The position numbers and the translations under genes are program-made. From an uncultured Oxalobacteraceae bacterium (GTDB lineage Bacteria > Pseudomonadota > Gammaproteobacteria > Burkholderiales > Burkholderiaceae): a stretch of 41,483 nt of DNA. Below are positions 17,010-25,276 of this stretch, piece after piece. The notes under the pieces were generated by a model, which saw only the letters and a program-made list of their open reading frames with translations, had not been told where the DNA came from and did not search any database. Location: positions 1-41,483 of the forward strand of contig CAMLIL010000048.1 in the NCBI GenBank assembly GCA_946480015.1. Reading direction: 5' to 3'. Each line of letters starts with the position of its first letter. The stretch's first letter is position 1.

Positions 17010-17075
17010 TGTCTCCACTATTCTCCTCCAAAGAAAATAGTTTTAAGCCCGCTTTCACCAGCGGGCTTTTTTTTT
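17010..17075 (+). ncRNA. Candidate small RNA with an anti-Shine-Dalgarno C-rich loop
   Basis: About 66 nucleotides. Two hairpins are seen: ACTATT (17017-17022) pairs with AATAGT (17036-17041) and leaves a loop containing CTCCTCC (17023-17029), complementary to GGAGGAG ribosome-binding sites; then a strong GC stem with nine Ts forms the terminator. A well-spaced sigma-70 promoter lies just upstream. No open frame of useful length is present. C-rich loops of this kind are used by trans-acting sRNAs in several bacteria. The alternative is that this is only the 3' trailer of the OhrR operon. Confidence 0.55.
17045..17075 (+). terminator. Rho-independent terminator
   Basis: Perfect 8-bp stem AAGCCCGC (17045-17052) / GCGGGCTT (17061-17068), 8-base loop, run of nine Ts (17067-17075). 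It ends the small-RNA candidate and would also stop read-through from the OhrR-type gene. Confidence 0.9.
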
Positions 17076-17171
17076 GCTATTTTTCGGCAACCTTGATAAA
17101 GTTTCATGATTGTTAGCTCAACCTTTGATCTATGTCATGGCCAAGTCACATTCCATGCCTATACTTGACTG

Positions 17172-17302
17172 ATCTGCCGTACACACAACCGATATGCGTG
17201 ACGTCAGGCAGGCGTGCTGTTCCAATTGGGCGGCACGCCAACCGAATTGATCTCTTGGCCCGATCTTGGGTTTTGCCCGCCTGCGATGGCGGGCATTTTT
17301 TT
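17172..17302 (+). ncRNA. Second possible small RNA
   Basis: Lies between two terminators, with no supported reading frame. TATACT at 17160-17165 could be a -10 box, but no good -35 is seen. The interval contains an internal inverted repeat, GGCGTGC (17211-17217) / GCACGCC (17233-17239), and ends in a strong intrinsic terminator. The boundaries are guesses. A short unrecognised leader transcript ending before the next gene is the alternative. Confidence 0.3.
17274..17302 (+). terminator. Rho-independent terminator
   Basis: Perfect 8-bp stem TGCCCGCC (17274-17281) / GGCGGGCA (17288-17295), 6-base loop, then seven Ts. No annotated gene ends nearby upstream on this strand, which is the main reason to suspect an RNA gene before it. 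Confidence 0.85.
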
Positions 17303-17460
17303 CCTGTACTCCAAATCCTAGTAGTTTGATCAGGTACAGAAAAAAAGCGCTTTCAGTCCTTGCGGCGACGTGGCTTTTTACTATCATGAAGTTCCCCCGA
17401 CGATTTTACTGCCAAGGACTGTCCTGATATCGGCAAGCCACACTAACTGGAGTTATTCGC

Positions 17461-17778
17461 ATGAGTGAACATGTTCTAGAAACTGTGCCCACCGAACAAG
17501 CGCCCGCCAATCCCGCGCGGCGTCACCACCCTGACGATTCGCTGATCCTGAGCGAACTATCCCCCGAGGCCGTGATCGACCATCTCGACAACGACCATGT
17601 TCCCAAGGCGCTGATCACGTTTGGAAACGTCCGGGAAACCTGCCCAAAATGCAGGCATACCCATCTTAAACTGGTTTTGCGGCAGCGCTGCGTGCGTCTC
17701 GCCCACTTGTTCTGTGCCGAATGTCATAGCTGTTTCGACGCCCACTATCCCAGCGGCGCCTCGGCATTGACAATCTAA
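17461..17778 (+). CDS. Small zinc-ribbon-like protein
   Basis: A 105-residue cytoplasmic protein, family unknown. Residues about 61-64 (CPKC) and 84-90 (CAECHSC) form two Cys pairs suited to binding one zinc ion; the intervening stretch is basic (KLVLRQRCVRL). The N-terminal third is acidic and probably disordered. CTGGAG before the ATG supports the start. It follows the RNA-rich intergenic region and precedes a VanZ-like gene by 109 bases. Confidence 0.72.
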   Translation: MSEHVLETVPTEQAPANPARRHHPDDSLILSELSPEAVIDHLDNDHVPKALITFGNVRETCPKCRHTHLKLVLRQRCVRLAHLFCAECHSCFDAHYPSGASALTI

Positions 17779-17887
17779 ACGGCCAGGGCGGAACCCACCC
17801 CGCCCGGCCTCACGGGCTTCGCCCTGCACGGCGGTGCCCTGAAATCCCACACATGGTAATGTTGCGGTTTTGAACAGCACACGTGCC

Positions 17888-18286
17888 ATGGCCGCCTCCC
17901 TCCTCGCAATCCTCCTGCTCGACCCGCATTGGCGCAAGTGGCGCCTGCGCACCGCACTTCTGCTGTACGCAGCCATTCTGGTCATGGGGTCGGTACCGGG
18001 TGCGCGCGCCGAAATCGGTCTGGTCGCCTCCGGCGTGGTGCTCCATTCGCTCGCCTACGGCCTGCTGGCCCTGCTGCTATTTGGCGGCACCAGTGGCACA
18101 CCGGCAGTGCGCGCCGCCAAGGCAGTTGCCGGCGTCATCGCGATGGGAGCCGGCGACGAATTCCTGCAAAGTTTCCTCCCCTACCGCCACGGCGACATAC
18201 GCGACTGGGTCGTCGATGTCAGCGCCGCGCTAATCACCTCCGCCCTGCTGCTGGCTTTCGCACCGCGCCCCGCCGCCCGGCGCTAG
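17888..18286 (+). CDS. VanZ-like membrane protein
   Basis: A 132-residue inner-membrane protein with about four hydrophobic segments. The features GLVASGVVLHSLAYGLLALLL, GAGDEFLQSFLPYRHGDIRDWVVDVSA (partly quoted: DEFLQSFLP and RDWVVDVSA) match the VanZ/YfhO-like family core. VanZ family members affect teicoplanin sensitivity in enterococci, but most proteobacterial members have no known role. ATG at 17888 is chosen; the ribosome-binding site is weak. Confidence 0.75.
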   Translation: MAASLLAILLLDPHWRKWRLRTALLLYAAILVMGSVPGARAEIGLVASGVVLHSLAYGLLALLLFGGTSGTPAVRAAKAVAGVIAMGAGDEFLQSFLPYRHGDIRDWVVDVSAALITSALLLAFAPRPAARR

Positions 18287-18463
18287 CGGCGCCAAGGCAG
18301 CCTCGCGCCGCGTCAGCGCCAATGCCGTTACCTCGATCGAGGCGATCAATTCCTGAATCAAACCGGCCAGCGCACAAGCTTCCATGATTTGCGTTTTCTC
18401 AAAATGTTCGATGTCGAAGTATTGGGCTCGCCTTTCAAACGTCGCTTGATAAAGATCAAGCAT
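18230..18463 (-). CDS. Possible small hypothetical protein, antisense to the VanZ-like gene end
   Basis: A 77-residue frame, unrecognised. Its first 60 residues look protein-like (MLDLYQATFERRAQYF, LIQELIASIEVTALALTRRE) with helical periodicity, and it fills the gap between two forward genes. It overlaps the last 57 bases of the VanZ-like gene on the opposite strand and has no clear ribosome-binding site. It may be spurious. Confidence 0.35.
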   Translation of the reverse strand: MLDLYQATFERRAQYFDIEHFEKTQIMEACALAGLIQELIASIEVTALALTRREAALAPLAPGGGARCESQQQGGGD

Positions 18464-18637
18464 GGCGGGGGCGCCAGCCCAGCATTCTTCAGCACAACAA
18501 CACCACTTGCGCCTTGTTTGATGTGGCTCACTACAGAACGGATCAGGCAGAACGTCGCGCCCATCGCGCACTCTTATCCGGAGTGGCACGCAACGCGGTC
18601 ACGCACAGACTGAACCAACCAAACAAAGGAGTTGATC

Positions 18638-19291
18638 ATGAAGCGTAAAGAACTAAGCGTGCTATTGGCAGGCTTTTTGGCCCTGGGGCTGGTGGCGTGT
18701 ACGTCCACCGACACTTCAGGCGGCATGGGTAGCGCGGACGGCACATCCACCTCGAGCACCACTGAGTCAGGCGGCATGGGATCAGGCAGCGCAACCGGAC
18801 AAAGCAGCGGCAGCATGGGCACCGGGGGCTATGCCGGCGCCACCAGCGGCAGCGGCACCAGCGGCAGTGGCAGCGGCACCAGCGGCAGTGGCGCTTCCGG
18901 CACGGCCACCACTGGCAGCGATGCCATGGGCGGTACCGGCAGCAACACCGGCAGCACGGCCACGGGCGCGTCCGAGGCCAGCCAGTCCAGCGCCGGCACG
19001 GGCGCCATGCCATCCTCCAGCACCGGCACCCCCAACAGCACGGTTACCAACATCGAAGTCATTCCGCGCCAGAGCGGCGGTGCGGGCACCGGCGCGGGTA
19101 CCGTGGCGGGGGCGGCGGTCGGCGGCGCCAACACCACCGGCACCACCGGCGGCTCCATGGTCTCGGACCGGGTCTACCGCATTACCCTGCGCATGGACGA
19201 CGGTACGGTGCGCGTCATCACCCAGGAAGCAACCCCTTCGTTCAGCACGGGCGACCGGGTTCACATGTCGGCGGGAGCGATCGAGCGCTAG
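18638..19291 (+). CDS. Low-complexity Ser/Thr/Gly lipoprotein with SlyB-like C-terminus
   Basis: A 217-residue lipoprotein. The signal ends in a lipobox LGLVAC. Residues about 25-135 are low-complexity Gly/Ser/Thr/Ala (SGSGTSGSGS type). A short Gly/Ala zipper (GTGAGTVAGAAVGGA) precedes a folded C-terminal segment DRVYRITLRMDDGTVRVITQ, which resembles the end of SlyB/glycine-zipper outer-membrane lipoproteins. AAAGGAG six bases before ATG fixes the start. A role in the envelope is likely; nothing more specific can be said. Confidence 0.8.
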   Translation: MKRKELSVLLAGFLALGLVACTSTDTSGGMGSADGTSTSSTTESGGMGSGSATGQSSGSMGTGGYAGATSGSGTSGSGSGTSGSGASGTATTGSDAMGGTGSNTGSTATGASEASQSSAGTGAMPSSSTGTPNSTVTNIEVIPRQSGGAGTGAGTVAGAAVGGANTTGTTGGSMVSDRVYRITLRMDDGTVRVITQEATPSFSTGDRVHMSAGAIER

Positions 19292-19352
19292 CGCGGGGCC
19301 TCGTATCGGCAAAGCGGCCCTGTCGTCGCCCACGCAGGCAGGCGCAGCGGCG

Positions 19353-20333
19353 TCAATACATGCGTTCGACCTGATAGCCCCGCTGTGCCAAAAGCTGCGG
19401 CAGGCCGTTCGCGCCGAGCAAATGCAGCAGGCCGACGCCAACGAAGGCGGTCGTACCATCCTGCATGATGCGCACAATACGTTCGGCCATCTCGGGATTG
19501 CGTTTGCCGAGCAAGGTGGTGCGGGTAAATTCGGATGTCACCGAATTGCCAGCCGTCGCATCCGGCAGCAGTGCGTCGAGCGCAAGCGTGTCGCCGGAGC
19601 TCCAGGCGTCGAGGATCGCGCGCGACTTGCGCAAGGCGCTGCCATCGGCCAGGCCATGCAGACTTTCGAGCAAATACCGCTCCGCGCTGGCATCGTCGAG
19701 CGTATCGAACAGGGCCAGTTGGTACTCTGCGCTTTCCAGTTCGGTGATGGCCCTGCCATGTTCTTGCGCATCGGCCAGCAGGAAGGCTTCGATGCCGTAA
19801 GTCCGTTCGAAACCGTGGCGCTGCAGGTCCAGGCCAAGTAGCACATTGGCCAGCAGCCATGGTTTCAGATGAACAACGTTACTGAACGGAATGCCAGCGG
19901 CGTGCAGCGCCGTGGTGAGCGCACTGATTGTCGAGGGCGAAATATGCTGGCGGATATCGTCGCCAGCCGGGTAACTGCCATGCCGTGCCATAGCTTGTTG
20001 AAAGGCATCATTGGCGCGGGTATCAAGTTCAACCACAAGCCGCTTGGCATCGGCCAGCGCGCGCCGCACTTCAGGCGCCAGCGGATAGAAGGCGCTCGAA
20101 CCGACATGGACGGTGCCGAACAAATAGCTGGTCTGGGTGCCGCGCCGCACCCGGTACAGCGCACCCTGGCGTTTCGCGTCGACCGCCCGCGCAGGACCGT
20201 CCGAAATGGTGGGAAAGTATTCGATCGATCCGGCATCGGCACCGAAGCACAATCCGGCGCTACTGACAAAAACGAGTCCAAGGGAAAGGATGGCTGCGCG
20301 CAGCGGCCTTACTAAAAAGTTCTTATTCCACAT
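19353..20333 (-). CDS. TraB/GumN family protein
   Basis: A 326-residue exported protein of the TraB/PrgY/GumN superfamily. A signal peptide ends near residue 31 (LCFGAD). The family motif FGTVHVGSS is at residues 72-80, with VVELDT further on, and a late FVGVGLLHLLGANGLPQLL, the second conserved block with the metal-binding-type His. These resemble Tiki-like metalloproteases in fold, though activity for most bacterial members is unproven. It is convergent with the lipoprotein gene, 61 bases away. Confidence 0.87.
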   Translation of the reverse strand: MWNKNFLVRPLRAAILSLGLVFVSSAGLCFGADAGSIEYFPTISDGPARAVDAKRQGALYRVRRGTQTSYLFGTVHVGSSAFYPLAPEVRRALADAKRLVVELDTRANDAFQQAMARHGSYPAGDDIRQHISPSTISALTTALHAAGIPFSNVVHLKPWLLANVLLGLDLQRHGFERTYGIEAFLLADAQEHGRAITELESAEYQLALFDTLDDASAERYLLESLHGLADGSALRKSRAILDAWSSGDTLALDALLPDATAGNSVTSEFTRTTLLGKRNPEMAERIVRIMQDGTTAFVGVGLLHLLGANGLPQLLAQRGYQVERMY

Positions 20334-20565
20334 TTTTGATTCCGCATGGACACCCTCGCCAATACTAAGGCAGGATGAGCCTGTCAGGAATCAATCAGGG
20401 GAAGAATATTTCCGTGCAATGCGAAGTTAGCAATCTCAAGTGTGTCGCTTGCGACAGTGGTCGTCCAAGTAGCGTTATACGCCGGGGGAGTGAACCCGAT
20501 CCCGCCTATACGGCCGCCGCGTCTGCCGCCCGGCAGATGGCGTCGCCGCGTCTCGGGCAAGCGCT
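20334..20565. other. Intergenic region, 232 bases
   Basis: Between two reverse-strand genes. I see no convincing gene, terminator or promoter. It should contain the promoter of the TraB/GumN gene. Confidence 0.6.
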
Positions 20566-22359
20566 CTACACGATGCCCAGACCAAGCCGTTCCTGTTCGC
20601 CCGTGAAATTTCGGGTTGCCGTATTGATCAGTTCAAGCGACACCTTGGGAGTGCGGTCCGCGTACAGCAAGCCATTGGCTTCCTGGAAGGTATCGCTGAA
20701 CTGGGTGTAGCAGAATCCACTGAACATGAAGGTCGTGTTTACCACCTTCAGCAAACGCCTGTACAGATCGATGAAGCCTTCCTCGGAAAACGCGCGCGAA
20801 TAACCCCAGGTCGCATCCGCCGACGGTCCGCTCTTGTCGAAAGCGATCCCACCGAACTCGGTAAGCACGATGGGCTGGCCGCGATGGGGAAAGCCATCCA
20901 GTGTCAGGATGCGCCCGCCCGGCCGGCGCTGGTCGAACAGCGTACGCGACGGCTCGCTCATCGTGTAGCGCGACTCCAGGCGCTCCGGATTGAAATCGTA
21001 ATCGTGGATGCCGAGAATATCGGTGGCCGAAGCTTCCCAGCCATCGTTGCCGATCACCGGCCGGGTCGCGTCCAAGGTACGCGTCAGGTGATACAGCGCC
21101 TCGACCGCATTGCGGTGGGCCTGCGTCAGCGTCAGATTCGGCACGCCCCACGATTCATTGAACGCCACCCACACAATGATGCAGGGATGGCTGTAATCGC
21201 GGTCGATCGCTTCGGTCCACTCGCGCACCATGCGCGTGATCGCCTTCGGGCTGAAACGGTAAGCCGACGGCATCTCTTCCCACACCAGCAATCCCAGCCG
21301 GTCGGCCCAGTACAGATAGCGCGGATCTTCCACTTTCTGATGCTTGCGCACGCCGTTAAACCCCATCGCCTTGGCCAGTTCGACGTCGCGCTTCAAGGCT
21401 GCATCCGACGGCGCCGTCATCAGCGATTCCGGCCAATAGCCCTGGTCGAGCACCAGCCGCAGCTTGTAGGCGCGGCCATTGAGCATGAAGCGGTCGCGGT
21501 TGATCGCTACCGAACGCAGCGCGGTGTACGACCTCACCCGGTCCAGCACGTGTCCACGATGGCGCAGAATGACTTCGGCGTCCAGCAAGATTGGCCGTTC
21601 CGGACTCCAGAGCAACTCATTGCGCGAGTCGTCGATGCCGGGATCCGACAGCGCGATCTTGCGATTGGCCTCATGCCCCAACAGCTTGTAATGGTCGTCG
21701 GCCAGCAGGCTGTCGCCGTGCCAGATGCGCACTTCGACAAACAGATCGTCGATCAGGTCGCCCGTCGCGAACACCTCGCAGCCGATCTCGAAAGTCTCGA
21801 AAATCGGCGTCCAGCGCAGGCTCTGGATATAGGTCGATTCGACCTGCTCGACCCACACGGTCTGCCAGATCCCGGTCGTGCGCGGATACCAGATCGAGTG
21901 CGCTTCCAGCAGCCAATCCTGCTTGCCACGCGGCTTGGCCAGATCGTGCGGATCATCCTCGACGAACACCGTCACCGTTTGCCGGCCGTCCGCGCGCATC
22001 GCGCCGGTGATGTCGGCGGTGAACGGCGTGTGCCCTCCCTCGTGCTCGGCCACCAGATGTTCGTTGACCCACACCCGCGCGCGATAGTCGACCGCACCGA
22101 AATGCAACAAGGTGCGCCCCTCGCGCGGCGGCAGGTCGAACTCGCGCTCGTACCAGCACACCGCGTGAAAGCCCTGGTCGCCGATACCGCTCAGGGCGCT
22201 CTCCGGCGAAAACGGCACGTTAATGGTATGGGTCCACTCGGCACCGCCATTGGGGAAACTATAACGGTGCTCATTGTCGAACATGAACTTCCATGGCCCG
22301 TTCAAACTGATCCATTGCTGGCGCACCAGCTGCGGTCGGGGATACTCGAAATCGCTCAT
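20566..22359 (-). CDS. GH2-family glycoside hydrolase (beta-glucuronidase/galactosidase-like)
   Basis: A 597-residue cytoplasmic enzyme with no signal peptide. Domain order fits GH2: sugar-binding jelly roll (about 10-185; LNGPWKF, VNEHLVAEHEGGHTPF), immunoglobulin-like sandwich (about 186-290), and a TIM barrel (about 291-585). FNESWG puts the acid/base at E402 and LTEFGG puts the nucleophile at E501. KMADP-type loop is replaced by GVRKHQKVEDPRYLYWADRL, the usual GH2 region. Specificity cannot be set from motifs. GAGGA lies upstream of the ATG. Confidence 0.88.
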   Translation of the reverse strand: MSDFEYPRPQLVRQQWISLNGPWKFMFDNEHRYSFPNGGAEWTHTINVPFSPESALSGIGDQGFHAVCWYEREFDLPPREGRTLLHFGAVDYRARVWVNEHLVAEHEGGHTPFTADITGAMRADGRQTVTVFVEDDPHDLAKPRGKQDWLLEAHSIWYPRTTGIWQTVWVEQVESTYIQSLRWTPIFETFEIGCEVFATGDLIDDLFVEVRIWHGDSLLADDHYKLLGHEANRKIALSDPGIDDSRNELLWSPERPILLDAEVILRHRGHVLDRVRSYTALRSVAINRDRFMLNGRAYKLRLVLDQGYWPESLMTAPSDAALKRDVELAKAMGFNGVRKHQKVEDPRYLYWADRLGLLVWEEMPSAYRFSPKAITRMVREWTEAIDRDYSHPCIIVWVAFNESWGVPNLTLTQAHRNAVEALYHLTRTLDATRPVIGNDGWEASATDILGIHDYDFNPERLESRYTMSEPSRTLFDQRRPGGRILTLDGFPHRGQPIVLTEFGGIAFDKSGPSADATWGYSRAFSEEGFIDLYRRLLKVVNTTFMFSGFCYTQFSDTFQEANGLLYADRTPKVSLELINTATRNFTGEQERLGLGIV

Positions 22360-22725
22360 CGTCCGTCCTCATGATTGCTCGAGTCCGGTACTGCGCCACC
22401 GCTGTCGCGCGCCCCCGGACAGCCGGAAAAAATGCGCCTTCCGACTCAATTCGCGTCAATGCGCGGATCGTAGCATGCTGCCGTTAACGCCAATTTTGCT
22501 GTTTCGTATCGTTTCGCCAGCCGTCCCCGCGCTTGTAACCGACGTTCAGCAGGCACGTCCATTAAAGGGCCGCCGTGCGAAGCGCACCGCAGCGACGATC
22601 CGTTACACGATGTAGGCCCCGGCCTACCTTGTCCATCGACGTTTTTACCTCGCGAGTTCCCCGCCGCCCGTCCGCGCCGCATTGCTGTATTGTGTCGGCT
22701 GAGCCCCGACCGACGGAGTAAGCCC
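22360..22725. other. Intergenic region between divergent genes, with a palindrome
   Basis: 366 bases between the divergent GH2 and pirin genes, with no supported gene. A perfect inverted repeat GTAGGCC (22612-22618) / GGCCTAC (22621-22627) lies about 100 bases before the pirin start and could be an operator. No intrinsic terminator is seen. Confidence 0.5.
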
Positions 22726-23589
22726 ATGTCAGACAAAACCCTGCGCCGCCTGCATCCCTCTCTGCGCGACGATATTGGCGATTTGCGCACCCAGCGCCCG
22801 CTGCCCAGCGCCCGCCTCAGCCAGATCGATCCGTTTCTGTTTCTGAATCATCACGGACCGCAGACCTACCCGGCGGACAATCGCGGGCTGCCGTTCGGCC
22901 CCCATCCGCACCGCGGCTTTGAAACCGTCACCTTCATCCTCGAAGGCGAACTGGCCCACCAGGACAGCGCCGGGCACGAAAGCATCATCCGCGCCGGTGG
23001 CATCCAATGGATGACCGCCGGGCGCGGCATCGTGCACGCCGAAGTGTCGCCGCGCGCGTTCCGCGAGCACGGCGGGCCGCTCGAAATCCTGCAGCTATGG
23101 GTCAATCTGCCGGGACGCCTGAAAATGTGTCCACCCGCCTACACCGGCCTGCAGCGCGACGCCATTCCGGCACTCGAACTGGACCACGGAAAAGCCGTGC
23201 TGAACCTCATCGCCGGCCAATGGGACGGCAGCACCGGTCCGGTTGCGCCGCTGACCGACGTGTTCATGAGCACGATCGAGCTGCGCGCCGGCGCCCGCCT
23301 GCGCCTGCCCGGGCTGGCCGCGCGCAACGTGCTTCTGTACATCGTGCGCGGCGCGGTCCGGATCGGCCCCGACCGCGCCGAAGCGCTCCATCTGGCGGAA
23401 CTGTCCGACAGCGGCGACGCGGTCGAACTGAGCGCCGAGGCCGACAGCGTCGTGCTGTTCGGACATGCCACGCCGATCGGCGAACCGGTTGTCGCGCACG
23501 GCCCCTTCGTGATGAATACCCGGGCCGAGATCAACCAGGCCATTGTCGATTACCAGGCCGGGCGCTTCGGCGCGCCGCTGCCCGGCTAG
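22726..23589 (+). CDS. Pirin family protein (bicupin)
   Basis: A 287-residue cytoplasmic bicupin. Metal ligands are in HPHRGFETV (H60, H62) and downstream IVHAEVSP (His and Glu of the second cupin motif). RAGGIQWMTAGRGI is a highly conserved pirin block. Bacterial pirins include quercetin dioxygenases (YhhW) and pyruvate-metabolism modulators; which applies here is unknown. The start at 22726 follows CGGAGTAAG. An in-frame start at 22690 is less likely. Confidence 0.9.
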   Translation: MSDKTLRRLHPSLRDDIGDLRTQRPLPSARLSQIDPFLFLNHHGPQTYPADNRGLPFGPHPHRGFETVTFILEGELAHQDSAGHESIIRAGGIQWMTAGRGIVHAEVSPRAFREHGGPLEILQLWVNLPGRLKMCPPAYTGLQRDAIPALELDHGKAVLNLIAGQWDGSTGPVAPLTDVFMSTIELRAGARLRLPGLAARNVLLYIVRGAVRIGPDRAEALHLAELSDSGDAVELSAEADSVVLFGHATPIGEPVVAHGPFVMNTRAEINQAIVDYQAGRFGAPLPG

Positions 23590-23702
23590 CCTGAAACGGC
23601 CGCCCCCGCGCGAATCTGCATCAAGCGTCCTGCCCGAACCAAGCAAGGCCTAACACGATCCCATCTGGACCGGCCAAACGCCGTCATCCAGAGGGAGATC
23701 GC

Positions 23703-25001
23703 ATGTCTGTCAAGAAACTGCTGTGCATTGGCCGGGAGAGCTTCGCCCTTCCCGCCTTGTTGCCCGATTGGGAAGTCCTCACCTGCGCCACGCTGGCCGA
23801 AGCCGCGCGCATACTGCGCAGCGCCACCTGGCCGGTCGGTCTGGTCCAGGACCTGGGCGAGCCGGCCGCGCTGCAGCGCTTTCTGCACCAGCACTGGCAA
23901 TGCCACTGGGTAGGCCTGGTCGATCCCGGCACGATGAGCACCCCGGCCTGGCGCGAGCTTGCCGCTGAACACTTTCACGACTACCACACCCGCCCTCTCG
24001 ACCTGGCCTTGCTGCGCCACACGCTCGGCCATGCACACGGCTGTGCCATGCTGCGCGCCGGCGCCCCCCAGCCCTGCGCCACCGATGCCCTGATCGGCGC
24101 CAGCCCCCCCATGCGCCAGCTGCGCGCCCAGATCGGCAAAGTAGCGCACGCCGACGCCCCGGTCCTGATCTGGGGCGAAAGCGGCAGCGGCAAGGAACTC
24201 ACCGCACAAGCCATCCACGCCCGCTCGAGGCGCGCGTGCGGCCCCTTCGTGCCGATCAATTGCGGCGCGATTCCGCCGGCCTTGATCCATTCCGAACTGT
24301 TCGGCCACGCGCGCGGCGCCTTCACCGGCGCGGCCCGCGAGAAAATCGGCCTGATCGAATCGGCCGCCGGCGGCACGGTGTTTCTCGACGAAATCGCCGA
24401 TCTCCCCAAAGATCTGCAATCGAACCTGCTGCGTTTCCTCCAGGAAAAGACCATCCATCGCGTCGGCGCCACCCGCAGCATCCAGGTCGACGCCCGGGTG
24501 GTGGCCGCCTCCCACGTCAGCCTGCAGCAAGCGGTGGCCGACGGCCACTTCCGCGAAGACCTGTATTACCGGCTCAACGTACTGCCCCTCACCGTGCCGG
24601 CCCTGCGCGAACGCAAGGACGACCTGGAGGCGCTGTCCATGCATTTTTTCCACCTGCACGCGGCCGACAAACCGGGCCGGCTCAAAGGCTTTTCCGGGGC
24701 CGCCGTGCGCGCCATTCGCGCCCACGGCTGGCCCGGCAACGTACGCGAACTGGGCAATCGCGTGCGGCGCGCCCTGGTGCTGGCCGAAGGACGCCTGATT
24801 GCGCCCGCCGATCTCGGCCTGGACAGCGTTGCCGGGCCGATTCCGGCCGGGCTGGACGAATCGCGCCAGCGCGCCGAGCGCGAAGCCATCGTCGCCAGCC
24901 TGGCGCGCAGCGGCGGCAATGTCACGCATGCGGCACGCGAGCTGGCCATCTCGCGCATGACCCTGTACCGCCAGATGGCCAAGCACGGCATCGCCGGCTG
25001 A
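23703..25001 (+). CDS. Sigma-54-dependent activator with VpsR-like degenerate receiver
   Basis: A 432-residue enhancer-binding protein. Residues 1-115 look like a receiver fold; D50 (GLVQDLGEP) aligns with the phosphorylation site, but the acidic pair after strand 1 is missing, and HDYHTRPLDLALLRHTLGHA resembles VpsR. The AAA+ domain (about 125-360) has Walker A GESGSGKE (158-165), the sigma-54 contact loop GAFTGA (205-210), Walker B GGTVFLDEIADLP and arginine finger FREDLYYRLNVLPL. A Fis-type HTH ends it (GGNVTHAARELAISRMTLYR). AGGGAG precedes ATG. It sits directly before a sigma-54 promoter and the Fap-like operon, its probable target. VpsR-type proteins can answer to c-di-GMP; that is inference here. 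Confidence 0.92.
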   Translation: MSVKKLLCIGRESFALPALLPDWEVLTCATLAEAARILRSATWPVGLVQDLGEPAALQRFLHQHWQCHWVGLVDPGTMSTPAWRELAAEHFHDYHTRPLDLALLRHTLGHAHGCAMLRAGAPQPCATDALIGASPPMRQLRAQIGKVAHADAPVLIWGESGSGKELTAQAIHARSRRACGPFVPINCGAIPPALIHSELFGHARGAFTGAAREKIGLIESAAGGTVFLDEIADLPKDLQSNLLRFLQEKTIHRVGATRSIQVDARVVAASHVSLQQAVADGHFREDLYYRLNVLPLTVPALRERKDDLEALSMHFFHLHAADKPGRLKGFSGAAVRAIRAHGWPGNVRELGNRVRRALVLAEGRLIAPADLGLDSVAGPIPAGLDESRQRAEREAIVASLARSGGNVTHAARELAISRMTLYRQMAKHGIAG

Positions 25002-25042
25002 GCGCGGCCACGCTGTCACAGCCGAGAAACGCAATTCTCCCC

Positions 25043-25069
25043 CCGCTGCGGCCGCGGCTGGGGCAGCGG
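25043..25069 (+). promoter_or_regulatory. Inverted repeat, possible activator-binding site
   Basis: CCGCTGC (25043-25049) and GCAGCGG (25063-25069) form a perfect 7-bp dyad, about 130-150 bases before the -24 box. That is the usual distance for a sigma-54 enhancer. It could instead be a transcript hairpin after the regulator gene, but no T-tract follows. Confidence 0.4.
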
Positions 25070-25195
25070 CTGTCACGCAAGCGATGCAGGCGGCGACAAG
25101 AACTGCCGCCCCCCATCCGCGGCGCAATCACCGCAGCCTGGGACCAAACGAAAAAGCGCCGCCAATTCAAGCGCTTGCACCGCCCCGCCCGAAGC

Positions 25196-25211
25196 TGGCA
25201 CTGCCTTTGCA
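25196..25211 (+). promoter_or_regulatory. Sigma-54 (-24/-12) promoter of the Fap-like operon
   Basis: TGGCAC (25196-25201), five bases, TTGCA (25207-25211): a full match to the sigma-54 consensus, with the GG and GC elements at the required spacing. Transcription should start near 25222, leaving a leader of about 55 bases before the ATG at 25277. Confidence 0.88.
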
Positions 25212-25276
25212 GTAGTACTCGTGCCTGCCCATCGCGGGCCGGCGTATCCATCCGAACATTTAACCAAGGGGCACCT

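Noticed and set aside
17045..17075. Terminator read only as the end of the OhrR operon.
   Set aside because: It is about 160 bases beyond the stop, and a well-spaced promoter lies between, so an independent RNA is the better reading, though read-through termination is also possible.
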